A stretch of DNA of 64,000 nt from Protonemura montana (Eukaryota > Arthropoda > Insecta > Plecoptera > Nemouridae). The first letter of the stretch is position 1; every line of letters begins with the position of its first letter. Position numbers and translations under genes: made by a program. Positions 21,363 to 32,093 of the stretch are shown one piece after another. The DNA is taken from the NCBI GenBank assembly GCA_947568835.1, contig OX387606.1, positions 1,922,001-1,986,000 of the forward strand, read 5' to 3'. A model generated the notes under the pieces. The model was not told the origin of the DNA. It saw nothing but the letters and a program-made list of their open reading frames with translations, and ran no database searches.

Positions 21363-22761
21363 AAGACCGGCAATTTGAATAGTCTAACAGGCCGAAAGTT
21401 CAAACGTTTTCATTGGATCATGATGATATTAGGCATAAAGTTAGTAACTGAACAGACCACTGCCATCCCATTTTGCCGCACAAGTTGACGCTAAATTTTG
21501 CAGTTGATATTTCTCAAGACTCGGGCAGCCTCTGAATCTGGAAGGATTGAATGTGTTGCTCGCTCAGTCAATGCAGTCGCTCGGCAATTATTATAATCCT
21601 GAGCTATTTCCGTCATGCGCTAGGAATTCGAAGCGATAACGCTGCTTCGACAGCCGCGAGAGGGGAAAAACTAGCAGTTTTTGGACAGAGAATTGCATCG
21701 ATTCGATTCGCCTCTATGTTTACAATTAGGTAATGCTCGTGTACCGCCTAGCTAATTAAAGATGGAGCGTTCGTGATTTTTCCAAAACAAATATTTACAT
21801 AATCTAGTGTTCGGTCTTCGTTTTAATACGAAGTTTCCACTCCGAAAAAAGATATCAGCAATTTTGATAAACAAATATAAAATGCATTTATGTGTGAACC
21901 AAATCGAATTTCGAAAAAGTCGTGAACACAAAAGATGGTTTCTGTGTCAACAACATAAGTGTTTAATTTCAAGTTTGCAGCTCAAGTCGTTTCGTGGCAA
22001 TCTTGGCATAAGCTGAAAAACAGTCCCTTCTTCTTCGGTCAATTGCATAAAGAATATTGATTGGAAGCGATTGAAACGTACAGGGCGGTAGGAAGACACT
22101 TGCACATACCCAAAGAATTTTGAATCATATTTTTAGGCCAAACGATACGGCAGCTGTGAACAAAAGATGTGAAATTGTAGCGAAATGTTGCATTGAGAAT
22201 CGACGGAGAGGATTAGATAATTATAATCAAAAATAATCGCTGCAATTTAAGTTTCCCTGTTTACTGACATTTCCTAAAAATATTCACCTCATGCCAAAAA
22301 CAATAGTATATTTTGCCCCGATATTTTCTATTTCTTCATCCCTATCTCACCTTTCCTCTTTCTTTCCCTATGCTAGGATTTGAAGTGCTCTACTTTACTA
22401 ATCCACTGCTTTTAAGTAATTCAGTTTTGGTGGGAGAGCAAGGCTGGAAAAATGTGCTACCAAACCGGGACCTTCTGATTACCGGCAAGAATACCAAGAA
22501 CTTCCATCTAATGGGGCAGATCCTGCGCGGTGATCAGAAACGATAAGGTTCATTTTCGCTTGTTTTTAACTCTTGCTCGGAACCTCACGGAGCTCTGCAA
22601 TTCGGTTGCTCGTCGCCTATGACAGTGTCTGCGCTAATCGTGAGCTTTGCAAGTCGAGGCATGTAGTCATTTGAAAGGCTTTCAGATATATACAAACAAT
22701 AACAGAGCTGATAAGACCATCTGTCTAGCTTATGTTTGGTCGGCAGAAAGACATTCTCATC
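21363..22761. other. No gene recognised; unassigned ORFs at the LTR insertion site
   Basis: A plus-strand ORF near 22376-22546 (GFEVLYFTNPLLLSNSVLVG..., after a TGCTAG acceptor-like site) and a minus-strand ORF at 22585-22782 (DENVFLPTKHKLDRWSYQLC...) are open but unrecognised. The minus ORF is cut by the LTR element; the sequence on its far side (CTCTACCG) continues the target. Confidence 0.25.
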
Positions 22762-22765
22762 AACT

Positions 22766-22989
22766 TGTAACGTTCCCGCCACTTTGTGCGGTTAGTAACC
22801 TGTCCCTCCACCAGGGCAGGTAGGTAGGGACAGAGACGATCCGAAAGGGCTACGACCCCAAGGAGAGGCAGTTGACTTCGGTCCTCCGAATGTACCACCG
22901 GTCCGCCGGATTAACATCTCTTTGAATAAATCATTGTTTTCATCCTATCTCTTGGCTTCGTTCTTTATTGTGATAAGCGAAACCTTACA
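22766..22989 (+). repeat. 5' LTR
   Basis: TG...CA-type ends (TGTAAC...TTACA). Contains AATAAA near 22926. I found no difference from the 3' LTR. Confidence 0.9.
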
Positions 22990-22990
22990 T

Positions 22991-23002
22991 TGGCGCCCAA
23001 CG
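22991..23002 (+). promoter_or_regulatory. Primer-binding site
   Basis: TGGCGCCCAACG starts two bases after the 5' LTR. TGGCGCC starts match tRNA 3' ends used by gypsy-type elements, most like the tRNA-Lys class. Confidence 0.6.
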
Positions 23003-23035
23003 TAATCGAACCAGATTATTCATTCGTGTTTCAGT

Positions 23036-23475
23036 GTTTTTGTGTAATTGTGCCGCGTCCGCGCCGTACTAAACTGACAATATTTTGTGTAATTGTGCCG
23101 CGTCCGCGCCGTACTAAACTGACAATATTTTGTGTAATTGTGCCGCGTCCGCGCCGTACTAAACTGACAATATTTTGTGTAATTGTGCCGCGTCCGCGCC
23201 GTACTAAACTGACAATATTTTTGTAATTGTGCCGCGTCCGCGCCGTACTAAACTGACAATATTTTGTGTAATTGTGCCGCGTCCGCGCCGTACTAAACTG
23301 ACAATATTTTGTGTAATTGTGCCGCGTCCGCGCAATACTAAACTGACAATATTTTTGTAATTGTGCCGCGTCCGCGCCGTACTAAACTGACAATATTTTG
23401 TGTTATTGTGCCGCGTCTGCGCCGTACTTAACTGACAATATTTTGTGTAATTGTGCTACGTCCGCGTTGCACGAA
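23036..23475 (+). repeat. 45-bp tandem repeat in the LTR-element leader
   Basis: Nearly ten copies of a unit containing TTGTGCCGCGTCCGCGCCGT lie between primer-binding site and gag. Because 45 is divisible by three, the array is open as a 15-residue repeat in one frame, which I consider incidental. Confidence 0.85.
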
Positions 23476-23494
23476 CTCGTAAACACCACAGAAA

Positions 23495-24359
23495 ATGGTG
23501 AAGACGCGACGAACGCGGGAAACCATGTCTGCAGAGAGTGCAACAATCTCTGAGGCGCTCATAACCATGTCGCAAGCTTTGGCCGCGATTAATACCAAAG
23601 TAAACAATTTGCAACCGCAGCCCGTCACACCCCAAGAGCGCACCGGCGGCGGCTACCCTGCCCATGCCACCAATAACCCTGCGACGCTTTGCAGAGGATG
23701 GTAAGGTCCATCCGAAGGAATTCATTAAACAATTTCAAAAGTACCTGACGGACTACAATGACGAAGATATTATCGAGATTGCGATTAATCAACTCGACGG
23801 CCCCCCGCAAGACTGGGCGAATGCCATGTCTGACCAGTGGGCGACGTGGAAGGAGTTCGAAGAGGCCTTTTTATCCACGTACTGGTCGATGTACAAACAA
23901 GACGCGATTCTCGCAGAGTTTACAAACTCAGCGTATTCCAGAGAAGTGCACAATTCAATGGCCCAGTTCCTCATCCATTGGATGGGGAAACTAAAGTACA
24001 TTACACCACCAATTGAACCAGCCCGATTTATCCGACAGCTCATTTCTCTGCTGCCAGCAACCACGTTTAATATCCTGGCTGCAAGCAACATCAGCACCAC
24101 CGCTGAACTGCTGCAAGTCCTGCAGCGAATGGACGAGGGAGCGTCACGACGCAGGCACAGACAGATCGCCGTGGACACCACGCACCGACAAGCGACGCGA
24201 CAACAGAACAACAGCAACAGCAACTGGCGTTCCAAGCCAAAAGATGAAATTCGCGCACGAGTCCACCAGCTTTCCGCAATGTCGACTCTCGACATCGAGA
24301 GCCACGACGCCCCCAGGGAAAACGACGACGACCACGAGACGTCGGGAAACGAGTCGTAG
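23495..24359 (+). pseudogene. gag-like region, frameshifted
   Basis: The first ATG frame (23495-23704) and the main gag frame (23664-24359) overlap in different phases, so the N-terminus is separated by a frameshift near 23650. The main part has the helical block of gypsy-type gag proteins ('WATWKEFEEAFLSTYW' near residues 61-76, then 'MAQFLIHW'). The C-terminus is basic, then acidic. No CCHC zinc knuckle is visible. Gag packages the RNA in the virus-like particle. Confidence 0.65.
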
Positions 24360-24361
24360 CT

Positions 24362-25405
24362 GCGCCTGAGACTTCCGAGCCGCCAGCCGAGACCGACCAG
24401 AAGGAAGTCACCACTGAACCAACAGAAGACACGTGTGGGATATTTTCCATCGGAATCGAAGGAAATCCACTCGCGGATTTGTGGGACGAAGGTCCGAAAG
24501 AACATGTTAGTACAATATGTGAAAACACATCACACATAGAGGCCGTGATCAATGAAGTCCAGATACGAGCCAGTCACGAAAGTGCGAATCACACGACATT
24601 ACACATCGACGAATTACAGCCGTGCGTGAAAGAGCCAAACGAGAATATTTCACAGTTGGTAAAATCTTTAGCGGCAGAACAGAAAACTGAAGAACAATTT
24701 AAAGTTATCGTTAGCGCGCTGCAAACGAATTCAGATTCGACGGCGACAGAGCAGAAGTTGAAAAGTGAAAACATCGTTCACGAAAACACGCGGTTTCATC
24801 GCGTGAGATACAAGCTTGTATGGAAAGCGTGTGTTCCCCATTCACTGATAAATCAATTAGTGATTAACTATCATGAGGCGTATGGATATTGCGGGGCATA
24901 CAAAATATTTTGCAAAATGCGAGAGTATTTTCACTGGCAAAGAATGCGACGACATATCGTTAAAATAGCAAGATCGTGTGAAATTAGCCAGAAAGCCAAA
25001 ATTCTTACCCACACACTAGCTGGAGAAATGTCATCCCTATTACCTGACCGACCAAATCAGCTCGCGGCAACAAACCTTTTCGGCCCATTACCAAGGTCTC
25101 GAGGAGGAGTGATTTTCGTGTTAGTAATTTTAGACGTGTTTTCCAAACATGTGAAACTTTATGCATTGAAGAAGGCAACGACGCAGGCGATTTTGAACCG
25201 TCTGACAGGCGACTACCTGGTCAACGTAGGTAGGTGCGAGAAGCTGTTGAGTGACAACGGAAACCAATTTTGTTCGCGTCAGTGGTCTACCGCCTTAGTG
25301 AAAGAAAACATTCAGGTAGTTCACTCGTCGGTACGGCATCCGGCCAGTAATCCTAGTGAAAAAGTGATGAGTGAGCTAGGTAGGATGATTAGGAATCATG
25401 GATGA
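24362..25405 (+). pseudogene. pol remnant: integrase with altered catalytic and zinc residues
   Basis: This frame is open through both the region after gag and the integrase. Reverse transcriptase and RNase H motifs are absent: sequence goes directly from a short Glu/Thr-rich region to the integrase N-terminal module. The HHCC zinc module is degraded: the second His is Tyr (YGYCG) and the last Cys is Ser (SCEISQ). In the catalytic core, the first Asp of the DDE triad is Asn (TNLFGPLP), while the second Asp (LSDNGNQF) and the Glu (NPSEKV) remain. The protein should not integrate DNA on its own. Confidence 0.7.
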
Positions 25406-25604
25406 ACGTGACCATGGAGAAACAACACAGAAGAATTAGCATTGTTTAGTTTGTTTAGCATTGTTTAGTCGTTTTAAGTAATTGCCGATGAGGGATTGTA
25501 AAATATATTCATTTTAATATTTAATTTATATTATCTATTCGTCTGTTTTAGATTAAAGCATGTACACTGTTCATTTTCCCCCTGCTTTAAATCTGGCGGG
25601 GGTA

Positions 25605-25828
25605 TGTAACGTTCCCGCCACTTTGTGCGGTTAGTAACCTGTCCCTCCACCAGGGCAGGTAGGTAGGGACAGAGACGATCCGAAAGGGCTACGACCCCAA
25701 GGAGAGGCAGTTGACTTCGGTCCTCCGAATGTACCACCGGTCCGCCGGATTAACATCTCTTTGAATAAATCATTGTTTTCATCCTATCTCTTGGCTTCGT
25801 TCTTTATTGTGATAAGCGAAACCTTACA
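25605..25828 (+). repeat. 3' LTR
   Basis: Same length and sequence as the 5' LTR as far as I can see. Preceded by a G-rich tract (GGCGGGGGTA) in the polypurine-tract position. Confidence 0.9.
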
Positions 25829-25832
25829 AACT

Positions 25833-26689
25833 CTACCGGTGAGTGCAGCCAGGGCAGCCAGGCGGCAAAAGCCGACTGGATTTTTTTTATTTTATTTTCG
25901 TGCTTAAACCCACAAATCAGGGTTCCAAGCATAATTTTGGGAAAATTTCTAAGATTACTTTTGTAGACTTACGGAATAACATTATACGTCTGTCATTCGG
26001 GCCTCGCGACACCGACACGAACGGGTCCCCGGTTCAACCCGTTTCAATCGCCTCTCGCTCTTTCAACGCGACACCAAAATGAATAGCATTTTATACAAAC
26101 TTGTAGCACATACAAAGAAACTGCACACTCAGGGGGCCCCAAAAATGCATGGGGTAGCCGCCGAATTGTTTTTTATTTTAAATGTAAAGTAAAAAAGTCC
26201 AAGTAAAGTAGTAAGGGATGTTGGACAAAATTTAAAAGTTACGATAAGCATGGTGGTTTATAATCAAATAAGAATTACACGAATTTCTAAATTATAACTT
26301 CTAAATTTGCATGGTACGGGTTATTAAATTATGAGGGTTTGCATTGAGCTAACCACATATTTGCAGTGGAGCTAGACGTCGACCACGCGCCTATTTCACA
26401 TTAGCAACAATAATTATTGGCGTTTCTACGGGGAAATTAAGATTTTTATTTGTCAGCTACACGGGTTTGGCGGATTTACTCGTGCTTTGCTGTCTACAGA
26501 TTGTTGCCTGAATGATGACCCCGAGCAAGCCTAAACTCAAATTTGAAGTCTGAGCTGGCTACAGTATGTGTTTTAGAATGATGTTTCGAACAGGTGTTGT
26601 GTCGGTAAGTGTGTATCAGTATCTTGAAACAGAACAGTTCCAGAAAAAAACGGCTAAAATTACAGCGAATTTGTCATTGAATTAATTAA
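25833..26689. other. No gene recognised
   Basis: This is AT-rich unassigned DNA. The 79-aa ORF at 25843 has no motif. Confidence 0.35.
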
Positions 26690-27060
26690 CATTGAAACAA
26701 TATCCACACTTTCGAGTGTCGCAGTGCTTTGTCGGCGCTGCGTCGAGCCTAGATAGTTCGATCGCTTTGCGTTGTCATCATATTAGCTGTACTCCTACAA
26801 CAATTCGAGTTTAGGGTGTTGGCATACTATTTTCAGAATGATAAGATCCTATGAAAATACGTACGTTATCGCAGATTTCCGTTTAGAAATAAATTGTTCA
26901 CTAACACGTAAAAATAACACGCGATTCTTGAATATAAAAGCAGAGAAGAGCAAACCTTTCCGGAAATGAATGATTGATTTACACTGTCGCAAGAAAAAGT
27001 GGGTACGCGGGGCTAACGTGAGCTTACGCCAAAAATAACCTCTGCAGTGGGCAGAATTTT
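26690..27060 (+). repeat. Dispersed repeat family F, copy 1
   Basis: Collinear with 33445-33800: shared blocks include ATCGCTTTGCGTTGTCAT, TTCACTAACACGTAAAA and TTTCCGGAAATGA. Divergence is substantial, so the insertion is old. Confidence 0.6.
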
Positions 27061-27069
27061 TTCTTAAAC

Positions 27070-27370
27070 GAATTCTATTTGATAGCTATAAGTATAAACT
27101 CCATTTTATGAAAGTTTCAGAGTGAGACAGCGAGGGAATTTTAAGATAAAAATTAAAAATTATCGCCGTGTGAAAAAAATCGCATGTTTTTACATGTGTT
27201 TACGTGCATATGGGATAGTTCATACAAAATCAACACATCATTAAACCTGACCAACTTTTATGTGAAATAAAAGTATGCTTACGCATAAAGTAGACTTAGA
27301 ACAGACTTTTACTATTTTTTTTCAAAATTTTGTTCCGCATCATTCATGCGCAGTAGCAGTCCAAACTTGA
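27070..27370. repeat. Dispersed repeat family C, copy 2 (inverted)
   Basis: Inverted relative to 13575-13890. It lies immediately after a family F copy; the copy at 33445 has no such neighbour, so the two are probably separate elements. Confidence 0.6.
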
Positions 27371-28883
27371 GCACTTTTCAGTGTTTTGGTTCGCCTTCCA
27401 AGACGTTTGGGCTTCTAGCTAACGACCCGTTAATGATAACGAAAAAAATAAAAACACTGATAGAAAGCTGAGAAAATTTAGGAAAGGTCAAATTGAAAAA
27501 AAAAAACTTAGAAATATAAAAACTACCCTTAATGTACAAACATCCCCTAAATTGAGAAGAAAAAAGATTTACCCTACTTTAAACTTGACGAAAATTTAAC
27601 GAAATATCACCAAGGAAATGGTTAAGCTTATCTGAAAGTTTCGTGATGGAACTCACTAAAGTTTTTCAAATATTTTTTTATCACGATTTCTGAATCGAAT
27701 CGGAATGTCACAATTTTACGAGATGTGCTAATTTACCTACTACACATATTTAATATAGAAAAAAATTGTATCTCAGAAACTGGCGCAAGGCCCCAGAAGG
27801 TGGGTGGGTTAATGACATTCTTAGTTGAAAGAGTACCAAAAATGCCAGTTTTGGATTTGAACTCCTATCGAAGCCCTTGGCTGAGAGCTCCTCTGGCAGA
27901 AACCCGGCAATCTCATCGTGGTGGCTACGCTCAAGCTTCTTTCCTAGATAAACTGGGTGAAGGTAATTGGCAGTGAGATTATACTCATTAAGAGCATATT
28001 CCATTCTTTTCTTTAAAGGGGCTGCTATTGACGTAGAATATCCAGGTGGGAACTGGTCAGCCACTCCTCGGCTGCATCAGCAATGTTTGCCGTCAGCCCG
28101 ATCACCTCGGGGCATTTAAAACCTATAAATAACAAATTTGTTGAAATATTGCTGTTTCAACCAAAATAAAAAATATCGCAGTAATAATTGTACCCTCATT
28201 TTTAGATTAGAAGGCCCTGCAAAACATATGAACTCATAATCACTCGCAGACTTACAGTAATTTAATTTTAAATTAACAGAAAAGTATAAAGAATTATTTA
28301 CAAAGTTGGAAGTCGGTATGCTCCAAACTTGTCTCTTCAGCTTGGAGTACCTATGTAATTATAATCTGCTGGATGATGCAACACTCCATGCTGCAGAAAC
28401 ACAGTGGAATGGGAAGCATCTGACTCAAGTTCATCCAAATACCACCGAAATTCAAATGTTTGCAGGAAACATAAATTTGAACCGTTTTTGGGGAAAAATT
28501 GGTTTTATACGTAGGTTTTAGACGTTTTTTGGGTATTATACGTATGTATTATACGTAAAACGTCTTAAAGGGTTTTAAACGCGTAACTACACAACCCTAG
28601 TCTCTGGTGAGATCGACGCGCAGCGAAGTTAACATTGTAGTGGTAATTCTTGTATGGTCCCAACTGAGCTCTCCGGGCACTCGAGATTCGAGCCTCCAAC
28701 CAGCATTCTGAAGGTCCTCGGTTCTTGTCCTGCTCAGGTTGCACATTTTCCAGCCTCGCTCCCTCAACTTCCATCGCTTTCTGAGTTGAGATCCTACGAG
28801 GAAACGTTAGAGTAACCAAAAAAATCCTGCAATACAGTTTCATTTAATCGTTTGCTCACAGATTGGATTGTAGCTGACGAACC
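27371..28883. other. Region upstream of HSP70; no gene recognised
   Basis: No ORF with a recognisable domain. An AT-rich quasi-palindrome of TATACGTA units lies near 28508-28560. I looked for heat-shock elements (alternating nGAAn/nTTCn) in the 300 bp before the HSP70 start and found no convincing triple. Confidence 0.35.
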
Positions 28884-30650
28884 ATGGCAACAGCTCGAGC
28901 AATTGGCATCGACCTAGGCACCACTTACTCCTGTGTGGGAGTCTTCCAGAACGGCAAGGTAGAGATCATTGCCAACGAGCAAGGTCACCGCACGACCCCA
29001 AGCGTAGTTGCATTTAACGAGTTCGAAAGAATCGTTGGGAACGCAGCAAAGAACCAAGCTGCCATAAACGCCAAGAACACTCTTTATGACGCCAAACGCC
29101 TCATCGGACGCCGTTTCAACGACCCCAATGTTCAAGAGGACATGAAACACTGGCCGTTCACCGTTGTGCATAAAGGGGGCAAGGTCATGGTCCAGGCCAC
29201 ATGCATGGGAGAGCTGAAAACGTTTTTGCCAGAAACAATAAGTTCCATGGTCCTGGAGAACTTGAAAGCAACTGCCGAAGCTTACCTCGGTAATGAAGTC
29301 ACAGAAGCCGTCGTCACTGTGCCGGCCTACTTCAACGACCAACAACGGCAAGCAACTTTGGATGCCGGAAAAATCGCCGGGCTCAACATTCTTCGCATTT
29401 TGAACGAGCCATCAGCAGCGGCCCTTGCATATGGTCTGAATAAAAAAGAGGATAGCAACATCCTGATCTTCGATTTGGGTGGCGGGACATTAGATGTTTC
29501 CGTAATTCACATCAATGATGGAACTGAATTCACAGTGTTGTCCACTGCCGGTGACCCACACCTTGGCGGCGAAGACTTCGACAACAAGTTTGTTTCGTTT
29601 CTTGCCGAAGAGTTCCACAGAAAGTACGGCAAAGATGTCAAAAGCAACCCACGTAGTCTCAGCCGGTTAAGAACTGCAGCCGAAAGTGCAAAACGCACCC
29701 TCTCTTCATGCACCACAGTCAACGTTGACGTTGACTCGCTCCTCGAAGGAATAGACTTCTCAATGCGAGTATCTCGAGCCCGGTTCGAAGACCTTTGTTC
29801 CGACCTGTTCAAGAGCACCATTGGTCATGTCGAAAAGGCTCTAGAAGATGCGAAGATGGACAAGACCAGCATCCATGAGGTGGTTTTGTCGGGAGGGTCG
29901 ACTCGAATTCCCAAGATACAAGCACTGCTGAAGAACTTTTTTGGAGGAAAGGAGCTCAACCAGTCAATCAACGGGGACGAGGCGGTGGCTTACGGTGCCA
30001 CGATACAAGCTGCCGTTCTCTGTGGGTGCGTCACTGATGCGATAAGGGACGTCGTAATGTTCGAGGTAACCCCCTTATCACTTGGCATTTGTGCTCGTGA
30101 GGGTAGTGTTGATGACGTGATGTCAGTTGTCATCCCACGCAACACTAGGATTCCTTGCAAGGAAACGAAAGATTACACAACTACAAGCGACAACCTAACC
30201 ATTGTGTCCATCAAGGTGGCTGAAGGAGAACGAGCTCTATTCCAAGACAACAACTTTCTGGGAAAGTTCAATCTTGTTGGAGTAAAACCAGCCGCTAAAG
30301 GTGTCCCGAAACTCGATGTCACCTTTGATATTGACATGAACAACATTCTTAAGGTGTCGGCCAAAGAGAGAGGAACCGTCGAAGAGTGTAACATCACAAT
30401 CAAGCGTTGTGGCACGAATCAAAGGACGGCGGGACAAATTGCTCAACTGCTTGATGAAGCACGGCGCTTCAGGGAGGTTGATGCTTACCAGCGAAAGATA
30501 ATCGAGGCTCAACTAGCCTTGGAGAACCAAGCAATGCAAGTGAATTCGATTGTATCTAACGCTGCCACTGAGATTGACGATAAAAAAGTAAAGATTCTAC
30601 AGTATTGTGCAGATGTCTTTACGTGGCTGGCCTCGAAGCTTCACCCTTAG
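28884..30650 (+). CDS. HSP70-family chaperone, intronless, truncated lid, no EEVD
   Basis: A 588-aa ATP-dependent chaperone of the cytosolic type. All three HSP70 signatures are present: IDLGTTYS near residues 9-16, [11 protein letters not shown] near 196-206 (Leu replaces the usual Phe) and [14 protein letters not shown] near 333-346. The VTVPAYFND and [12 protein letters not shown] blocks are intact. The substrate domain begins VTPLSLGI and is complete. The helical lid stops after '[11 protein letters not shown]', about 50 residues short of a typical cytosolic HSP70, so the C-terminal EEVD that binds TPR co-chaperones is missing. The ORF is otherwise intact. Start: ATG in a good context (GAACCATGG). 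Possibly a retrocopy or a divergent clade; whether it is heat-induced is not visible from the sequence. Confidence 0.93.
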   Translation: MATARAIGIDLGTTYSCVGVFQNGKVEIIANEQGHRTTPSVVAFNEFERIVGNAAKNQAAINAKNTLYDAKRLIGRRFNDPNVQEDMKHWPFTVVHKGGKVMVQATCMGELKTFLPETISSMVLENLKATAEAYLGNEVTEAVVTVPAYFNDQQRQATLDAGKIAGLNILRILNEPSAAALAYGLNKKEDSNILIFDLGGGTLDVSVIHINDGTEFTVLSTAGDPHLGGEDFDNKFVSFLAEEFHRKYGKDVKSNPRSLSRLRTAAESAKRTLSSCTTVNVDVDSLLEGIDFSMRVSRARFEDLCSDLFKSTIGHVEKALEDAKMDKTSIHEVVLSGGSTRIPKIQALLKNFFGGKELNQSINGDEAVAYGATIQAAVLCGCVTDAIRDVVMFEVTPLSLGICAREGSVDDVMSVVIPRNTRIPCKETKDYTTTSDNLTIVSIKVAEGERALFQDNNFLGKFNLVGVKPAAKGVPKLDVTFDIDMNNILKVSAKERGTVEECNITIKRCGTNQRTAGQIAQLLDEARRFREVDAYQRKIIEAQLALENQAMQVNSIVSNAATEIDDKKVKILQYCADVFTWLASKLHP

Positions 30651-32040
30651 CCAAAAGAGTGTTAGGAGAAGCAGAAGGAGTTGGCTGTTCTTACTTTAGA
30701 GTAATATCGGACACTAAAAATTGTGTCACCATAGCCGTTCCTGACAGCATCCTCAGATTTGTAATTTGTTATTTCCTTAAACTCTTCATTAAATAATGGT
30801 CCTCTGCATCAACGAGAATATGCTGTGGCAACCGCTGAAAACAGTTTCTTGAGATCAGTGATTTGGGAAGGGTATTATTAAAAGTTATCATTTCCATTTT
30901 CAATTGAGAGTTTTGACTCTAGAGTTGTTATTCAGTGATCACATGCCATCAATGTATAATTATTTGCTTAATTTTTTATATTTTTTATTTCACTTTTAAA
31001 CTCTTTAAGTGTCCTAGCGATAATCCGATGAAGAAACTGATTAAAATTCTACTGGCTCACACCTTTTGACAATATGGCATTTAGTAATGCTGATCAGCTA
31101 ATCAGTCCTACAGAATTTGCGAAGCGGAAACGCCGACCACCGAGGTGAAAATGACCGACTGCAACAAGTAAAGAGTGGTTGTATTGAACAATCGATTAAC
31201 TCTTCATCTTTTGCAATCAGCCATTTCTATACCTCAGTAAGCAGTGTTTTTTTTCATTTCCTTTCCCTAATTCACTTACCTCAACTTAAATTAATATAAT
31301 TTCTAGATGTTCATTGTATCAACGTGCAAGTTTATAGCCAGTAAAATAAGTAATTAGATGTAATCCAACTATGTTTTAATGTACCAAATGTCTAGCTTAA
31401 GTTGTGACACGACTTTCTGGGTGCGATGACCAAAGAAAAATATGTGCAACAACTGCAGAGCATGCCCAAGATATCAGCGTGAAGTCATGAAGTTGAGACT
31501 TCACATTATTTTGTATTTATCAACTTATTCAATTGCTAAGATACTTGGCAACTTGAGGATCCCCGATCAAAAATTTGCGAACCTGTCTTGACTTATCTTG
31601 ATTGATTCTTTGAATTGCCTTCAAGTGTTGTTTAATTTACTACTAGCTCTATATTATTCAATTGTTTATTGCTCTTTTGAATTGCTTACTATTGGTTCCC
31701 CCGCTATTCGTTCCAGTTAGAATAATGCGTGAAGAAGTTTTGTACCAATTATTTGCAAGAAATACAACTGACAAATTGAAAATAAGCAGCGTAATGTGTA
31801 TACATTTCTAAAGAAAGGTGGAAGGGGGCATTACCTGTCGAGCATTGATTGCGGATACCTGAAATAGCCAAATTTCCCTGAGTGTCCCATAGATCCACAC
31901 CCTTGAGGCCACCTCCTTCCGAAGCTGATAACGTCTACCAGATGACGCCGTTACATGCCACTTTACCACCGGCGATTTGTTGGTCAAGAATTGCACAACA
32001 GAGTCGAGGGTCGGTGGGCTTTTTGTGTTGGTTATCAGTC
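30651..32040. other. Intergenic; no gene recognised
   Basis: AT-rich DNA between HSP70 and the transporter gene. Short ORFs (31117, 31808 minus) lack motifs. The end presumably includes the SLC17 promoter. Confidence 0.35.
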
Positions 32041-32078
32041 TCTGGGACGTCCACCGTGCACTCGAGCCCAGCGACGCG

Positions 32079-32083
32079 TCAGT
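32079..32083 (+). promoter_or_regulatory. Possible initiator (TCAGT) of the SLC17 gene
   Basis: TCAGT, the core of the arthropod initiator, lies 11 bases before the SLC17 start codon. I see no TATA box. If used, the 5' UTR would be very short, so this is tentative. Confidence 0.2.
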
Positions 32084-32093
32084 GTGTTCCAAG

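Larger units (their letters stand above)
22766..25828 (+). mobile_element. Ty3/gypsy-type LTR retrotransposon, internally deleted, apparently recent
   Basis: Two 224-bp LTRs (TGTAACG...CTTACA) look identical by eye. They are flanked by the 4-bp duplication AACT (22762-22765 and 25829-25832). Internally there are a primer-binding site, a 45-bp tandem repeat, a gag-like ORF and the integrase end of pol. Protease is at most vestigial; reverse transcriptase and RNase H are absent. At 3.06 kb it is well below the usual autonomous size. Identical LTRs with a dead coding region imply it was copied in trans. Confidence 0.9.

Noticed and set aside
22990..23226. 78-aa ORF with repeated CVIVPRPRRTKLTIF units
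   Set aside because: It is read-through of the 45-bp leader repeat of the LTR element, upstream of gag.
23789..24552. Minus-strand ORFs of 238 and 153 aa
   Set aside because: They are antisense shadows of the gag frame with no recognisable domain.
28565..28843. 92-aa minus-strand ORF upstream of HSP70
   Set aside because: No domain, no conserved motif and no splice context.
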